A DNA stretch of 64,000 nucleotides from Cenococcum geophilum 1.58 (taxonomy: Eukaryota; Ascomycota; Dothideomycetes; Gloniales; Gloniaceae), in contig KV748177.1 of NCBI GenBank assembly GCA_001692895.1, forward strand, positions 3,443,166 through 3,507,165. The letters run 5' to 3'. The position numbers and the translations under genes are program-made. Positions 1-9,816 of the stretch are shown piece by piece (position 1 is the stretch's first letter; the number at the start of each line of letters is the position of its first letter). The notes under the pieces were generated by a model. The model was not told the origin of the DNA, did not search any database, and worked only from the letters and a program-made list of their open reading frames with translations.

Positions 1-1311
1 CTAATTTATAAAGAGAGGTCCTTATTATTAGTAAAGGAGGTATTTATAAAGACTAAAAGCTATAGGGTTTTAGCCTCTAATTTAATAAACTTAAGACCTC
101 TATATAAGTTCTGAATCTGCCAACTTAGGTGCTTATTTAACTCCCCTACGTCTACCTCTTTAGGATTAATTGCCTAGGTAGTAAAGGATAAGTTAAATAA
201 AGCCTTTAGCTAATAGACTAAGGTAATATAGGCTCCTCTAGCGCGTTGGGCGATATACTAGTCCTTTAGCGTAAGTAGGCCGCGCGTAACTCCTCTAGAG
301 CTAGTGCTATCTGCTAATATAGTGTTAACCACACTAAGGTTCTTACACTGGCGCTTTTACGTTAGTATAATACTCCTGTCTTATACTAATTAAATAAGTC
401 CTTTATTAAACTTAACTAGTATATTAGCGGTTAGTTACTCTCGCTCCTTAGCTATAAATTTAGCCTTATATAGTTCGCTTTATTTAGCCTCTATAAAGGT
501 ATTATCTACAAGGAATAGCGTATTATTAGTCTGTAAGCCGATAATTCCGAAAGGGTTATTACTATAAAGTAAGTAAGGGTTGTATATAGACTGGTCCATT
601 TACAGCTAATTAACGTAGTATAAATAGTAGGTCTTAAACTAGTGGTTTCTAGCTTTAGGCACTCTATAAAGTGGCTTTATAACCTTTAGAACGGAGTCCT
701 TATTAATTCCCAATTGTTTGTTTAGCTTATATAGTAGTCGTATATAGAACTCGCGGTTTAGGTTTGTAGTAGACTAGATATAGGCTTATAAGATGTCTTA
801 GAGGTAGAGTTATATCTATAGTAGTATAGCAGCGATATAGAAAATTAGCCGCTGGCTAACCCGTTAAATTGTTAGTAACTAAGTAAAAACTAGCTCTTTC
901 TCTAAATTATTATAGGCCTATATAATAAGTCGTAATTTCTTAAAGGCTTTATTAGTTCCCTTATTCTTAATCTTATTAATAAACCGTAAATTAAAGAGTC
1001 TAACCCTTTAGCATATTGTATAGCTTAATAATCTTAAAGACGCCTTTCTTAAGTAGGCCTATAACCCTCCTTTTGTCGTAAAGCACTAAATTAGGTATTA
1101 CTATCGTTCTATAAGTAAATAGTGGTGCCAGCTGTATCTATCGGTAATTATCGTCCTGTAGGTAGATAGTGATATTAGGCGATATCCGCAATATCACCCG
1201 TAAAAGCGCCTGTATCTATTATAGCATCTATAATAGCGCTATGTCTGCGACGGCCATAAGCAATAGGTATTTACGGGGGCGACCTTTACCGTCGCTTTGC
1301 GGTAGCCGTAG
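1..1311 (-). pseudogene. Copia-3 pol, C-terminal part (linker, reverse transcriptase, start of RNase H), RIP-inactivated
   Basis: Read on the minus strand this is the back half of a fungal Copia polyprotein. It opens near 1311 with a basic GKGRPRKY linker. Then follow the RT start (GLLKKGVFKI, ~1040), the palm (LYLQDILQAYI, ~780), VIKPLYRVPKA (~670), the catalytic region in its Copia form (GIIGLQTNNTLF, ~540, expected QTDDT), and AINPKEVDVGELNKHLSWQIQ to FINTSFTNNKDL (~170-20), which starts RNase H. Stops are all TAG/TAA at glutamine positions and the catalytic Asp pair reads Asn-Asn, as expected from RIP. The element runs off the left edge, so its 3' LTR is not seen. The rest of the same element is at 4181-8638, separated by inserted DNA. 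Confidence 0.88.
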
Positions 1312-1900
1312 TTTTTTTTTTTTTTTTTTTTTATATCCGTTGTATTATACTATGTACAATACTGCGCATGCAGCCTCTAGGCTATGGCGCTATAGTTCTA
1401 TATATACATAAATCCTTTCTAGGCAGCTTAACATGTACTAGTAGCTAAGTGGACACTCTGGCCCGTTTTAAAATGCTAGGGGAGCTCTAGCGACTGGTGT
1501 TTTTTTTATTCTGGTATTTTGCTTACTATGGTCCAGTTTGCACCAAGAAAACTAAGGAAATCCTGGCTCTTTTATTCTATTTCTGCCGTATTCTGCCGTT
1601 CCTAGAGTAGAAAAAGCGCTCTAAAAGATATATTTTTTTTTTCTATAATTTTGCATATAAGAATAAGAGAACAACATAGCTTACTAGCTTGAAAGTAGCT
1701 ACCAATTACCCCTAAGCGACTTTTTTTTTTCTGTACCTATTTTCCCCTTCTTGCTAAAGAAATAGGTAGGGAATTAGTAATTAATAGCTACTCTCCCCAA
1801 AAGTAGGCTATTAATGGTATTTATAAGGGCGAACCTCGTTACATAAACCCACTCCCATAGGAAAATTTTCACGAGGTTGTCTTGTATAGGGTATAAACAC
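1312..1900 (-). mobile_element. LINE 3' fragment with poly(A) tail (same family as LINE-2)
   Basis: A run of 21 T at 1312-1332 is the poly(A) tail of a minus-strand LINE. The next ~115 bases (to ~1447) match 61090-61199, the 3' end of LINE-2, with few changes. Further in, the minus strand still reads a fragment (RALFLL, ~1625) that corresponds to RALFLF near the C-terminus of LINE-2. The fragment sits directly against the GRPRKY linker of Copia-3, so it inserted into that element. The 5' limit is uncertain; 1900 is where I stop seeing LINE-like sequence. No coding capacity remains. Confidence 0.65.
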
Positions 1901-2068
1901 CAATTTCGCCTATAACACCTTATATTTTACGTGCTAAAGTAACACGGGCCGGCCCCCCTCCCCTCTCCCCCTGCTGTAGCTACCCTATCTGCGCATCTGC
2001 GGTACGCCTATAGTGCGGTGTTGTATGGTATATTGTACGGTAGTGGTGGTAGTGGTTGCGTTGTGGTA

Positions 2069-2748
2069 GAGGTCGTCTGCAGCCTGATAGCTGCAGACAG
2101 GTTGCGGTGGAGGTCGTCTGCAGCCTGGTGGCTGTAGACAGGTTGTGGTAGAGGTCGTCTGTAGCTCGATGGCTGTAGACAGGTTGTGGTAGAGGTCTTC
2201 TGCAGCCCGATAGCTGTAGACAGGTTGCGGAGGTCGGTCTGCAGCCTGATGGCTGTAGACAAGGTTGTGGTAGGGGTCGTCTGCAGCTTGATGGCTGTAG
2301 ACAGAGGTTGCGGAGGTCGTCTGCAGCCTGATGGCTGTAGACAGGTTGTGGTAGAAGGTCGTCTGCAGCTTGATGGCTGTAGACAGGTTGCGGAGGTCGT
2401 CTGCAGCCTGATGGCTGTAGACAGGTTGTGGTAGAGGTCGTCTGCAGCTCGATGGCTGTAGACAGGTTGCGGAGGTCGTCTGGCAGCTTGATGGCTGTAG
2501 ACAGGTTGCGGAGGTCGTCTGCAGCCTGATGGCTGTAGACAGGTTCGGAGGTCGTCTGCAGCCTGATGGCTTGTAGACAGTTGTGGTAGAGGTCGTCTGC
2601 AGCTCGATGGCTGTAGACAGGTTGTGGAGGTTGTCTGTAGCCTGATGGCTGTAGACAGGTTGTGGTAGAGGTCGTCTGCAGCTTGATGGCTGTAGACAGG
2701 TTGCGGAGGTCGTCTGCAGCCTGATGGCTGTAGACTGGTTGTAGTAGA
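2069..2748. repeat. Minisatellite of ~17 hairpin-forming units (37-43 bp)
   Basis: About 17 tandem copies, each built around GTCTGCAGCC-TGAT-GGCTGTAGAC. The two 10-base arms are complementary apart from one C-to-T (GGCTGCAGAC would be perfect), so every unit can fold into a 10-bp stem with a 4-base loop. Units are joined by a G-rich spacer (AGGTTGYGG with or without TAGAG), giving two length classes. The array keeps many TG and CA dinucleotides, unlike its RIP-mutated surroundings. Reading frames across it are artefacts of the repeat. Confidence 0.9.
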
Positions 2749-4180
2749 GGTTGTGATGTGTCTGGTATTTGGCGTCTGGTGACGTGTCCGTAGGGGCTAT
2801 ATAGCCAGGGGGGCCCTAGCGACGACGACGGAGGAGCGAAGGGAGCAGGTAGTTATATATACTAGTAGTACTAATAATACAGTAGAGTTTCCCATGCCTG
2901 CTTATCCAGGCCTCTACCTCAGTTTTCTAGTGCTTTGTCCCAACCATAAGTAGTTAGCTGCCACCACCAATCGCACGGGGATTCTCACCAGTTCTTACGG
3001 ATATCTTATAATAGGGATAGCCTAAGTACCAGTCCGCCCCCCAGCAGTCTGTATAAGAGTTTCCTCCTAGAGTTAGTACGCTCTTGCACAGCTTAGAAGC
3101 CTTTTATAGCCTCTAGTTTTACGCCTTTCTTTATTGTTTCCGCCGGTATGGGTATAAGCTGCTATTTATAGGGGTCGTAACTCCCGTTTTATATACCTAC
3201 TGGCGTAATCCTACAAGGGCGTCGTGGCTGCATCCTATAATATAGTTAGGTACACCTTTTACGGTTAAGGCCTAGCTAAAGCTTCTTCTGCCTAAGTAAC
3301 TCCTGTTTGCTCCTTAAGCGTACCTCACTAGCGTACTACCCTATTGAGCGAGCAGTCCCGTCTATTGGCGCACCAATACGCGCATCCGTTCTCTTGAGCC
3401 GCGTAGTAGTCTCTCTGGCTAGGACGTAATCCTACCTGCCTACTAGGTACACTAGGGGTTAAAGCCTAGCTAAGGGGTAAGGTCCCTAGAGCTAGCAGTG
3501 GCTACTACGCACTACGCCCCGTGACTACTCTAGGTAGTTGTTTCGCGTTGCCTGTAGGAGTCTCCTTATAACAGGCCGACCGTGTCTTGCAGGAGGGGGC
3601 CATAGAGACGGGTCCCGTGCTAGGCGACCTACTCCCCCCTCTCCTACTAACTAAGCTTGTGTCCCCCCTTTTTATAAGCTGGCCTATATCTCTAACCGTC
3701 AAGTCCTCGTCTAACTAGCCTATGTTTCCTTAAAGCCTCCCCTATATATATACGCGTTAGGTTACGTGCACTACGCCTATTAAGACCCTTCTGTGAGTTA
3801 CCTGCGACCGTAGGTCGAACGCTATAGGGCCGTTGAAGCTGGCCTATGTTTCCGCTACCTAGAGCTTTGCCCGTGTTTCCACCTCATCAAGCCATCTGGT
3901 TGCCGTCTGGTCGCCGTCTAGTCGCCGTCTAGTCGCCGTCTAGTCGCCATCGCGTCGCTATCGCGTCTAACGTCCAGGTCGCGCGCACCACGCCTATTAA
4001 GACCCTCTTCTGAGTTACCTGGGTGTACCGGATACCAGATAGGCCCTCGTAGAGGGGCCTTAACGAGTTCTCTAGGCAGGGCCTTAACAAGTTCTTCGCG
4101 GTGGCCTTAGGGCCTTAATAAGTTTCGTATAAGGTATCTGCGACGCGTTAACCTTAACAAGTTCTTATAAAAAAGGGTTT
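2749..4180. other. Unidentified GC-richer block between the two parts of Copia-3
   Basis: No gene family recognised on either strand. The block is less AT-rich than its surroundings and holds several degenerate repeats. A ~37-bp direct repeat (ACGCCTATTAAGACCC... to TTACCTG) occurs near 3772 and 3988. An 11-bp run (GTCGCCGTCTA, ~3905-3950) is tandem. A CCTTAACAAGTTCTT motif recurs near 4058, 4084 and 4151. It lies inside Copia-3, between the LINE fragment and the integrase end, so it is inserted DNA, possibly a non-autonomous element or 5' sequence of another transposon. Short minus-strand frames (e.g. 3505-3702) show no recognisable domain. Confidence 0.45.
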
Positions 4181-7100
4181 CCCTACGCCCTNGCCTTGCG
4201 ATCTTAGAGCTNGTGCAAGCCNAAGGGTGTCCTGTTNTACAACTAGGGCGNGTCCACGTCCGCTNGCTAGATGATAAGGCCAGTTTCGGGCCTAGCTACG
4301 AGCTAGGTAGTNGTANATCGGGTGGTTTTCGTATCCCAGTTTCCCTTNATGGCCCCCCTAGATNATAGAGCAGGAGCCCNAGGCGGGGGCAGTAGGACTC
4401 CTGGTGTTGCTGAGGGCGATGCATCGTACGCGTCGCAGGCTCAACACCACNGAACCGCGACGACAGCGCGCTGCACGCGCTGCGGCGGCTCCCTACCATC
4501 GCCTCTGCACTTGGCCATCATAAGAAACGAATTCCTGATGATGTTTCCACCCGCGGCGACGTGGACGCGTGCAGTAGGGCTTCGCGGGCTGGTAGCCGTA
4601 GTTCAGCCTTAGGTAACGATTAAGGTTCGGCTAGTAAAGGTACTAGTTTATCTAATTTAATAGACTCTCGTGGTTCGACTGGGTCTTATAGGTTTAGTAG
4701 GTAGGGTTTTATAACCGTAGAGCGGAAGGTCGTAGGTCTATTTGGTAGCTTTACAGTATAGGTCTTACCGTTAACGGTAAGCAGCATATATAGTCTATCC
4801 TAATAACCACTTTGGCTAGTATTACCTTCTCTCTAGACTAAAACAGGCGAACTAGGTGGGAGGCCGTAAATGGCGTTAGTTTATAGTCCGTTTCGCATAT
4901 TAAGAGCGTTAGTAATCTATCGTTCAGCTTATAGCTTCTAAATTTCTACTATTACTTTCTTAATGGCCGCAGCTCGCTATATGACTGAAGGTGATAGCGC
5001 GTCTAATTTAACTATTTAGGGGTAGGCTCCAAAAACTAGGAGTATAGGGACTAGGCCTTCTGGGCTAGCCGTGTTATTAATAGCTTTAAAGGCCATTTAT
5101 AGGGCCATCTCCTTACTAATTTTAGGGATTTTAGTCGTAATGATTTGGTAGGCTTATTGTAGCGGACCGTGGTAGTATTTTACCATTCTAATAGAATTGT
5201 ATAATTCGACTAGAACTAACTTTATAGTTGCTCCTATAGTAGTAGCGTAGTACTTAAACTCCTTACTAATAAAGTTCTTTCTAGCGTCTGTAATAATTAA
5301 GTCTAGTAGTCCTAAATAGCTGTTAATCTAGCACATTTAAAGAACATCCTAAGTGTGCTTGGCGCCGATATCTTATAGCTATCTGCTAGCTTAAAATTGA
5401 GTTACTTTATTAACTACGTATAGTAGGGGGAAGCCGCTAATATATATAATGTTGACGATAATATTATAATTGAAATTAACATTATCTTGTAAGGTAAAGC
5501 AAAATCTACCTAAAGATCTGCTATGCTTCTGGTAGTAGTAGCAGAGTCTAGTTAGCTCTTTAATAGCAGATCTATTGGTATTATAGCCGTAGCCAGTTTT
5601 GTCAAAAAGCTTTTATAGTCTATTAACTAATAGGTGACCAAATTGATAGTATAGACGTCGTAGTTCTACGTCCGTTAAGTAGCAAGGGTTCGTATTAAAA
5701 GACTTAACTAAGTAAGACTGTAAGGAGAAGCTCTATAAGAGAAATGGGTGGCCAAATTGTCTAACTACTGGCACCTTTTTAGTGCGAGTAATAATGACGT
5801 CCTTTAGGTTATCGTATTTAATATAGAGTCTATCTATATCTGCTAAGTAAAGTAGGAAAGAAGTATCTGCTTTAATAATATGGAATTATACCTTACCTAT
5901 AGGGCTGTTAACGTCTATAGTTCCGATAGACGTAAAGGCTTTAATCCCAAATTAGACGGTTACTTAGCCTTTAGTTAACGTATTAAGACTTATAGACTTA
6001 TCTACGGCCTATAGAGCTTAGAATTAACCGTAGCCAGCTATAGACTTATATAAAGCACCTATATCGATTATAATTCCCATAAAGACCGTTAAGGTGTATT
6101 GTGACGCTGTAGCTATAGCCGTACTATAGGCAAATGGGTCGGTCTCTGTGTAAGGTTCCGTAATAGACTCTATGGTGAGTTTTAAAGCCGTAAGCAGGTG
6201 TATATAAGCCTTATTAGCTAGTTCTACGCTTATAAAGGTTGCTTTCTCTGTAGTAAGTATTCCAAAGGTAGTGATATAGGTAGAACTATTATTAGGTTCT
6301 CCGGCATCGCTCCTAGAGTCGTTAGCGTTGTATATATAGGCTTTAAAGTCTAAGTTATCCTCTTTATCTCTTTTACAGGCGGCGATATATTGTTTAAAGT
6401 GGTTGTCAAAGTTGCCCTTATTACGGCCCTTAATATTAATAAAACGTCTCTTATAGTTATCTCTGGACCGATTACGCTCCTCCTTTATATATTTCCATAA
6501 ATGGTAGTCCTTCTTCTTACAGATATAGCACTTGGCCTTTAGTCTACCATTAGTTCTATAGGGGCGATTACTATTATAGCAATTAGTGTTTCGGTCTTGA
6601 TCCTGGTTATTTTAGTAGTAACGTTAATCCGTAAAAAAGGCTTAGTAAGATAATCTTATTAAGGCCTATAGGGGGTATTCTTTTTCCTACGTAATAATAG
6701 AGGATTGTAGCTTACTAATTAACTAAGAGAGGTCTTTTAAAGGGTTGGAGACAGTAATACGGCATACTGGTACTCCCTGGCAAGCAGTAACTAACTTATT
6801 TATAAAAATACAGTTTATACAAAAGTCTAGGTATAGTCTATGACGTTGCTTTAGCAGTTTATCTATAAGCAGTTAGAAGTTTTAATAGATTAACTTATTA
6901 GGGTTCTCGTTTATAACTCCTTAGAGGGTTATACTATTCTACTCCATAAGGTTCTTACGGTAGTATTCCGGCCCTTTAAAGAATTGTTATATATAGTTAT
7001 AGGCTTTAGTAAAAGGTCTTAACTTAAGGTTACTGTTATAGTAGTGGTCCTAAGCAAGCCCCTTTAGCATACTAGGGAATGCCACTGTATAGCCTTCTGG

Positions 7101-8000
7101 TGGTAAGCTAGATCTCTTATAGGTGTTATAGAAGATGGTTAACTTAAAGTTAAAGCTATCACTAACTCTATTATACTTTTGGTCGTCTATGTAGATCTTT
7201 ATAATCGTGGCTACCTCCTTACTGTATCTAGGTCCTTGCCTAGGTCCTTGCTCCACACTAGGTATGGCTAGTTTAAGTAGTATATATATATGTGGCTGCT
7301 GCGGCTGCCGTAGCTGCTACAGTTACTGCTTTCTTAGCCATAGCAGTTAGTTAATAAGAGCGTAGATTTAGTTATAATTGGAGGATTAAGGACCGGGGGG
7401 GGTATTAGGGGTAGTGGGGGTAGCAATTGGAGTAGCTGGTGGTACAGCAGCTGGAGTAGCTGGCGGTGCAGTAACCGAAGTAGCTAGTAGTATAGCAGCT
7501 GGAATAGCTGGTGGAGTTAGTAGAGTAGCTAGTAGTGGGGCTGGAGGTATAGTAAGCTTGTCTAAGGTTAAATTAAGTCGGTTTTGCAGAGTTATTATAA
7601 TTATTGGCTTTACCTCTATAAGGGCTGCGGTAAGCTCCTTATCCGTTTATTTATAAAACTCTTCTTTATTAGCGATGTCCGTTAGTACCTTACTAAGGGA
7701 GTATCTCTTATCTTGCTTAACAATATATACTTCTCTCTTAACTAGGTATTAACGGATTCCTATTCTAGTATTAGATTATACTCGTTTAAAGGTCTCTAGC
7801 GTAAAGTTCTTAAAGTCTTCCTAAAACACTATCCATAATACAAAGTCTATAAGGTTAGATTGTGTATATAGGTGTATCTTAGTCTCCATATACTCTGTTA
7901 GGTTATTATCTATAGCCGTCTTTAAGTCGATTCCGTAGCCGTATTTAGTAATTCTTTCCTTCTAGTTAATTTCTATATTGTCGTGTCTTTGTATATAAGG
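4181..8000 (-). pseudogene. Copia-3 gag, protease and integrase, RIP-inactivated
   Basis: Minus strand, read from right to left. A zinc knuckle of the fungal Copia type (CYICKKKDYHLWK followed by KEERNRSR) is at ~6540-6460. A protease-like region follows (IIIDIGALYKS at ~6070, expected DTGA; GYGQFQALQAVDKS). The GAG-pre-integrase motif is near 5650 (LRRLYYQFGHLLVNRL). The integrase core runs from ~5480 to 5150 (IIVNIIYISGFPLLYVV; GLPDLIITDAGKNF; the expected third acidic position near MVKYYHGPL is Lys). The integrase tail ends in TVIKPYLLNL (~4650). A degenerate linker continues to about 4190 through several ambiguous bases. The downstream RT is at 1-1311. Stops are RIP-type TAG/TAA. The gag start is not determined. 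Confidence 0.85.
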
Positions 8001-8146
8001 GTAGGTATAAGGGTAGGTATAAGGATAGTCGTCAGTTTGAAGAAGTTAAGGTTTAAGGTAAGGGTGTAAAGGTATATACGTGTCCTATTAACGAATCTAC
8101 AGTTCTTAAACACTGTAGACGATTCTTAGTAGAGATATGGTCCTCT

Positions 8147-8440
8147 AGGCGATCTAACACGTTAACAGTTAAGTTAATACGTGGTTTTAAGCTTTAAGGG
8201 TCCTCTAGGCGATTTAACGCGTTAACAGTTAAGCTGATACGTGGTTTCGAGCTTTAAGGATAACGTAGCTCTCTTTAAGTAAAGATATAATTCTCTAGGC
8301 GATCTAACGTATTAGTAAGCTGATACGTGGTCTCGAGCTTTGAGGGTAACGTAGTTTTCTCCTTTAACTGAAATAGGGCGATAGCTCTGCGATCTAACGC
8401 GTTAGCAGTTAAGCTAATACGTGGTTTCGAGCTTTGCTAT
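8147..8440. repeat. Four irregular ~55-60 bp direct repeats in the Copia-3 leader
   Basis: Four copies of a unit that starts CTCTAGGCGATCTAACGCG and ends near CGTGGTTTCGAGCTTT lie at about 8149, 8211, 8292 and 8385. The spacing is uneven: the first two copies abut, the last two are separated by 20-40 bases. They fall between the Copia-3 LTR and its gag, i.e. in the 5' leader of the transcript, and contain no open frame of note. Confidence 0.75.
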
Positions 8441-8474
8441 TGCGTAATTCCTAATCTATACGTCTACTGATTAG

Positions 8475-8638
8475 TGTCGGTATACTTACATTATTAACGT
8501 GCACGAATATCACTTATAGTGGTACGTATGCTATGTTAAAGTTAGTAGTTAATTAATAGTCTAGAAGTAAGGGGTTGCTCTAAGGTCAGGTTAGCTAGCC
8601 TCGCTTCGTGGTCTCGCGACCACGTTATATGACTAACA
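8475..8638 (-). repeat. Copia-3 5' LTR
   Basis: On the minus strand it starts TGTTAGTCATATAACG and ends ATACCGACA, giving about 164 bp, close to the 170 bp of Copia-1. It is followed at once by CTAATCAGTAG, which matches the sequence after the 5' LTRs of Copia-1 (CTAATTAGTAG), Copia-2 (CTAATTAGTGG) and the gag-only element (CTGATCAGTGC), and so is the probable primer-binding site. An inverted repeat CGTGGTC-TCGC-GACCACG lies at 8607-8624. The partner LTR would be left of the window. Confidence 0.65.
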
Positions 8639-9467
8639 TTCCGACAGTTAACTACCTTTTTAACTATTAGAGTCTCCTTATTCTATATATACCACCTTTT
8701 ATAGCTTTTTTACTTTACCTTTATATTAGCAGCTTTTTAAAGTTAAGCAATTTTCTTATATATTAATACCATTTTATAAGTAATCTGTTAAGCGCCTTTA
8801 GCAAGCTACGTAATTATTTTATTAATAGAACTTACTAGTAACCTATAGTAATTTCTAATTTTATTATAAACTAGCTTTAATTATAACTCTATTTTATTAG
8901 CGTTATATAGTATTTTTAGTTCCTAGGTAGTACGCTAGGGTATAGGCGGAGTTAGCGTACGCAGTTATATATTAAGCTTTAATATTATAATATCTGGATT
9001 AAGTAGGACTAGCCTAGCGCCTCTAAAGCCTGCTTAAATATTATCCTCTATAAAGGCTTTATTATACGCTATTTTAAACGCTAATAAAAGTCTTTTTTAG
9101 TAATATATATAATCCGGTTGCGTGCTAAGGCTAAGATCTTATTACTATATATATATTTTAACGGCGAGAAGTAGGTAATATTAAGGGGTTATAGTAGGTG
9201 TAATAAATATAGAGGTATATAGAGAGTAATAATCTTCTTTTCCTTATAAAGATCCTAGAATTTAAGTAAGTAATAGCTTTTATATTTATTAATAATAAGA
9301 AGCCTATACACTCTAGCTTAAAGGCGACTTAAATATATATTAAAGTAGTATAGCCAGCTAACTATAAGGTTATTATTAGTTTAGCTAAAAAGGCTAACTG
9401 TAATAACCTAGTTATAAGGCAGATCTTTAAACTAAGTTAAAATAAGGACCTTACCCGTAAAGATAAT
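8639..9467 (-). pseudogene. pogo-A2 transposase, C-terminal part
   Basis: Minus-strand copy of the element at 36201-38049; this part matches about 36960-37770 in reverse. It holds the transposase region from AGKVLILT through the LLIINGYKSYY and PLNIAYF blocks to the basic C-terminus. The right edge (9467) is the insertion point of Copia-1; the sequence resumes at 15428. The left edge abuts the 5' LTR of Copia-3 at 8638, so the 3' end of pogo-A2, with its second TIR, was probably displaced by that insertion and lies off the window. Heavily RIP-mutated. Confidence 0.8.
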
Positions 9468-9637
9468 TGTCGGGAATAAGGCAAGCGGTCGTCACGTGTC
9501 GTCGCGGCACTAGCGTGGCGAGGAGCCTTAAGCTCTTCGCCCTTCCTTATTCCAATTAAAAATCAAGTATTATTAAAACAATATCACTGTATCTACTCGA
9601 GTAGTACTAGTGAGGGAGTTACCCTGTATTACTAATA
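9468..9637 (+). repeat. Copia-1 5' LTR (170 bp)
   Basis: Starts TGTCGGGAATAAGG and ends TTACTAATA (CCAACA changed by C-to-T). Differences from the 3' LTR are mostly C/T or G/A transitions. The probable primer-binding site CTAATTAGTAG follows directly. Confidence 0.93.
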
Positions 9638-9816
9638 CTAATTAGTAGTTAAATATATAGTCAACCACAGAGCAGCTAGGTCTTCGAATAGAAGAGACAG
9701 TCTTATATAGGGGTGCCATATGCGCTTATATGGAATAGATCCCGGCGATACTATGCTACCTTAGACTTGCGGAAAACTAGTAATAGAAGTGTTACTAAGT
9801 ACTAGGAGATACCAAG

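Noticed and set aside
1312-1900. SINE with a LINE-derived tail.
   Set aside because: Upstream of the shared 3' end the minus strand still looks like LINE C-terminal coding sequence and no tRNA-like head is convincing.
2008-2434. Two ~80-residue frames in the hairpin minisatellite.
   Set aside because: Repeat artefacts on both strands.
7414-7656. Plus-strand frame rich in Gly/Ala/Val (MGVAIGVAGGTAAG).
   Set aside because: Antisense of a low-complexity part of the Copia-3 gag region.
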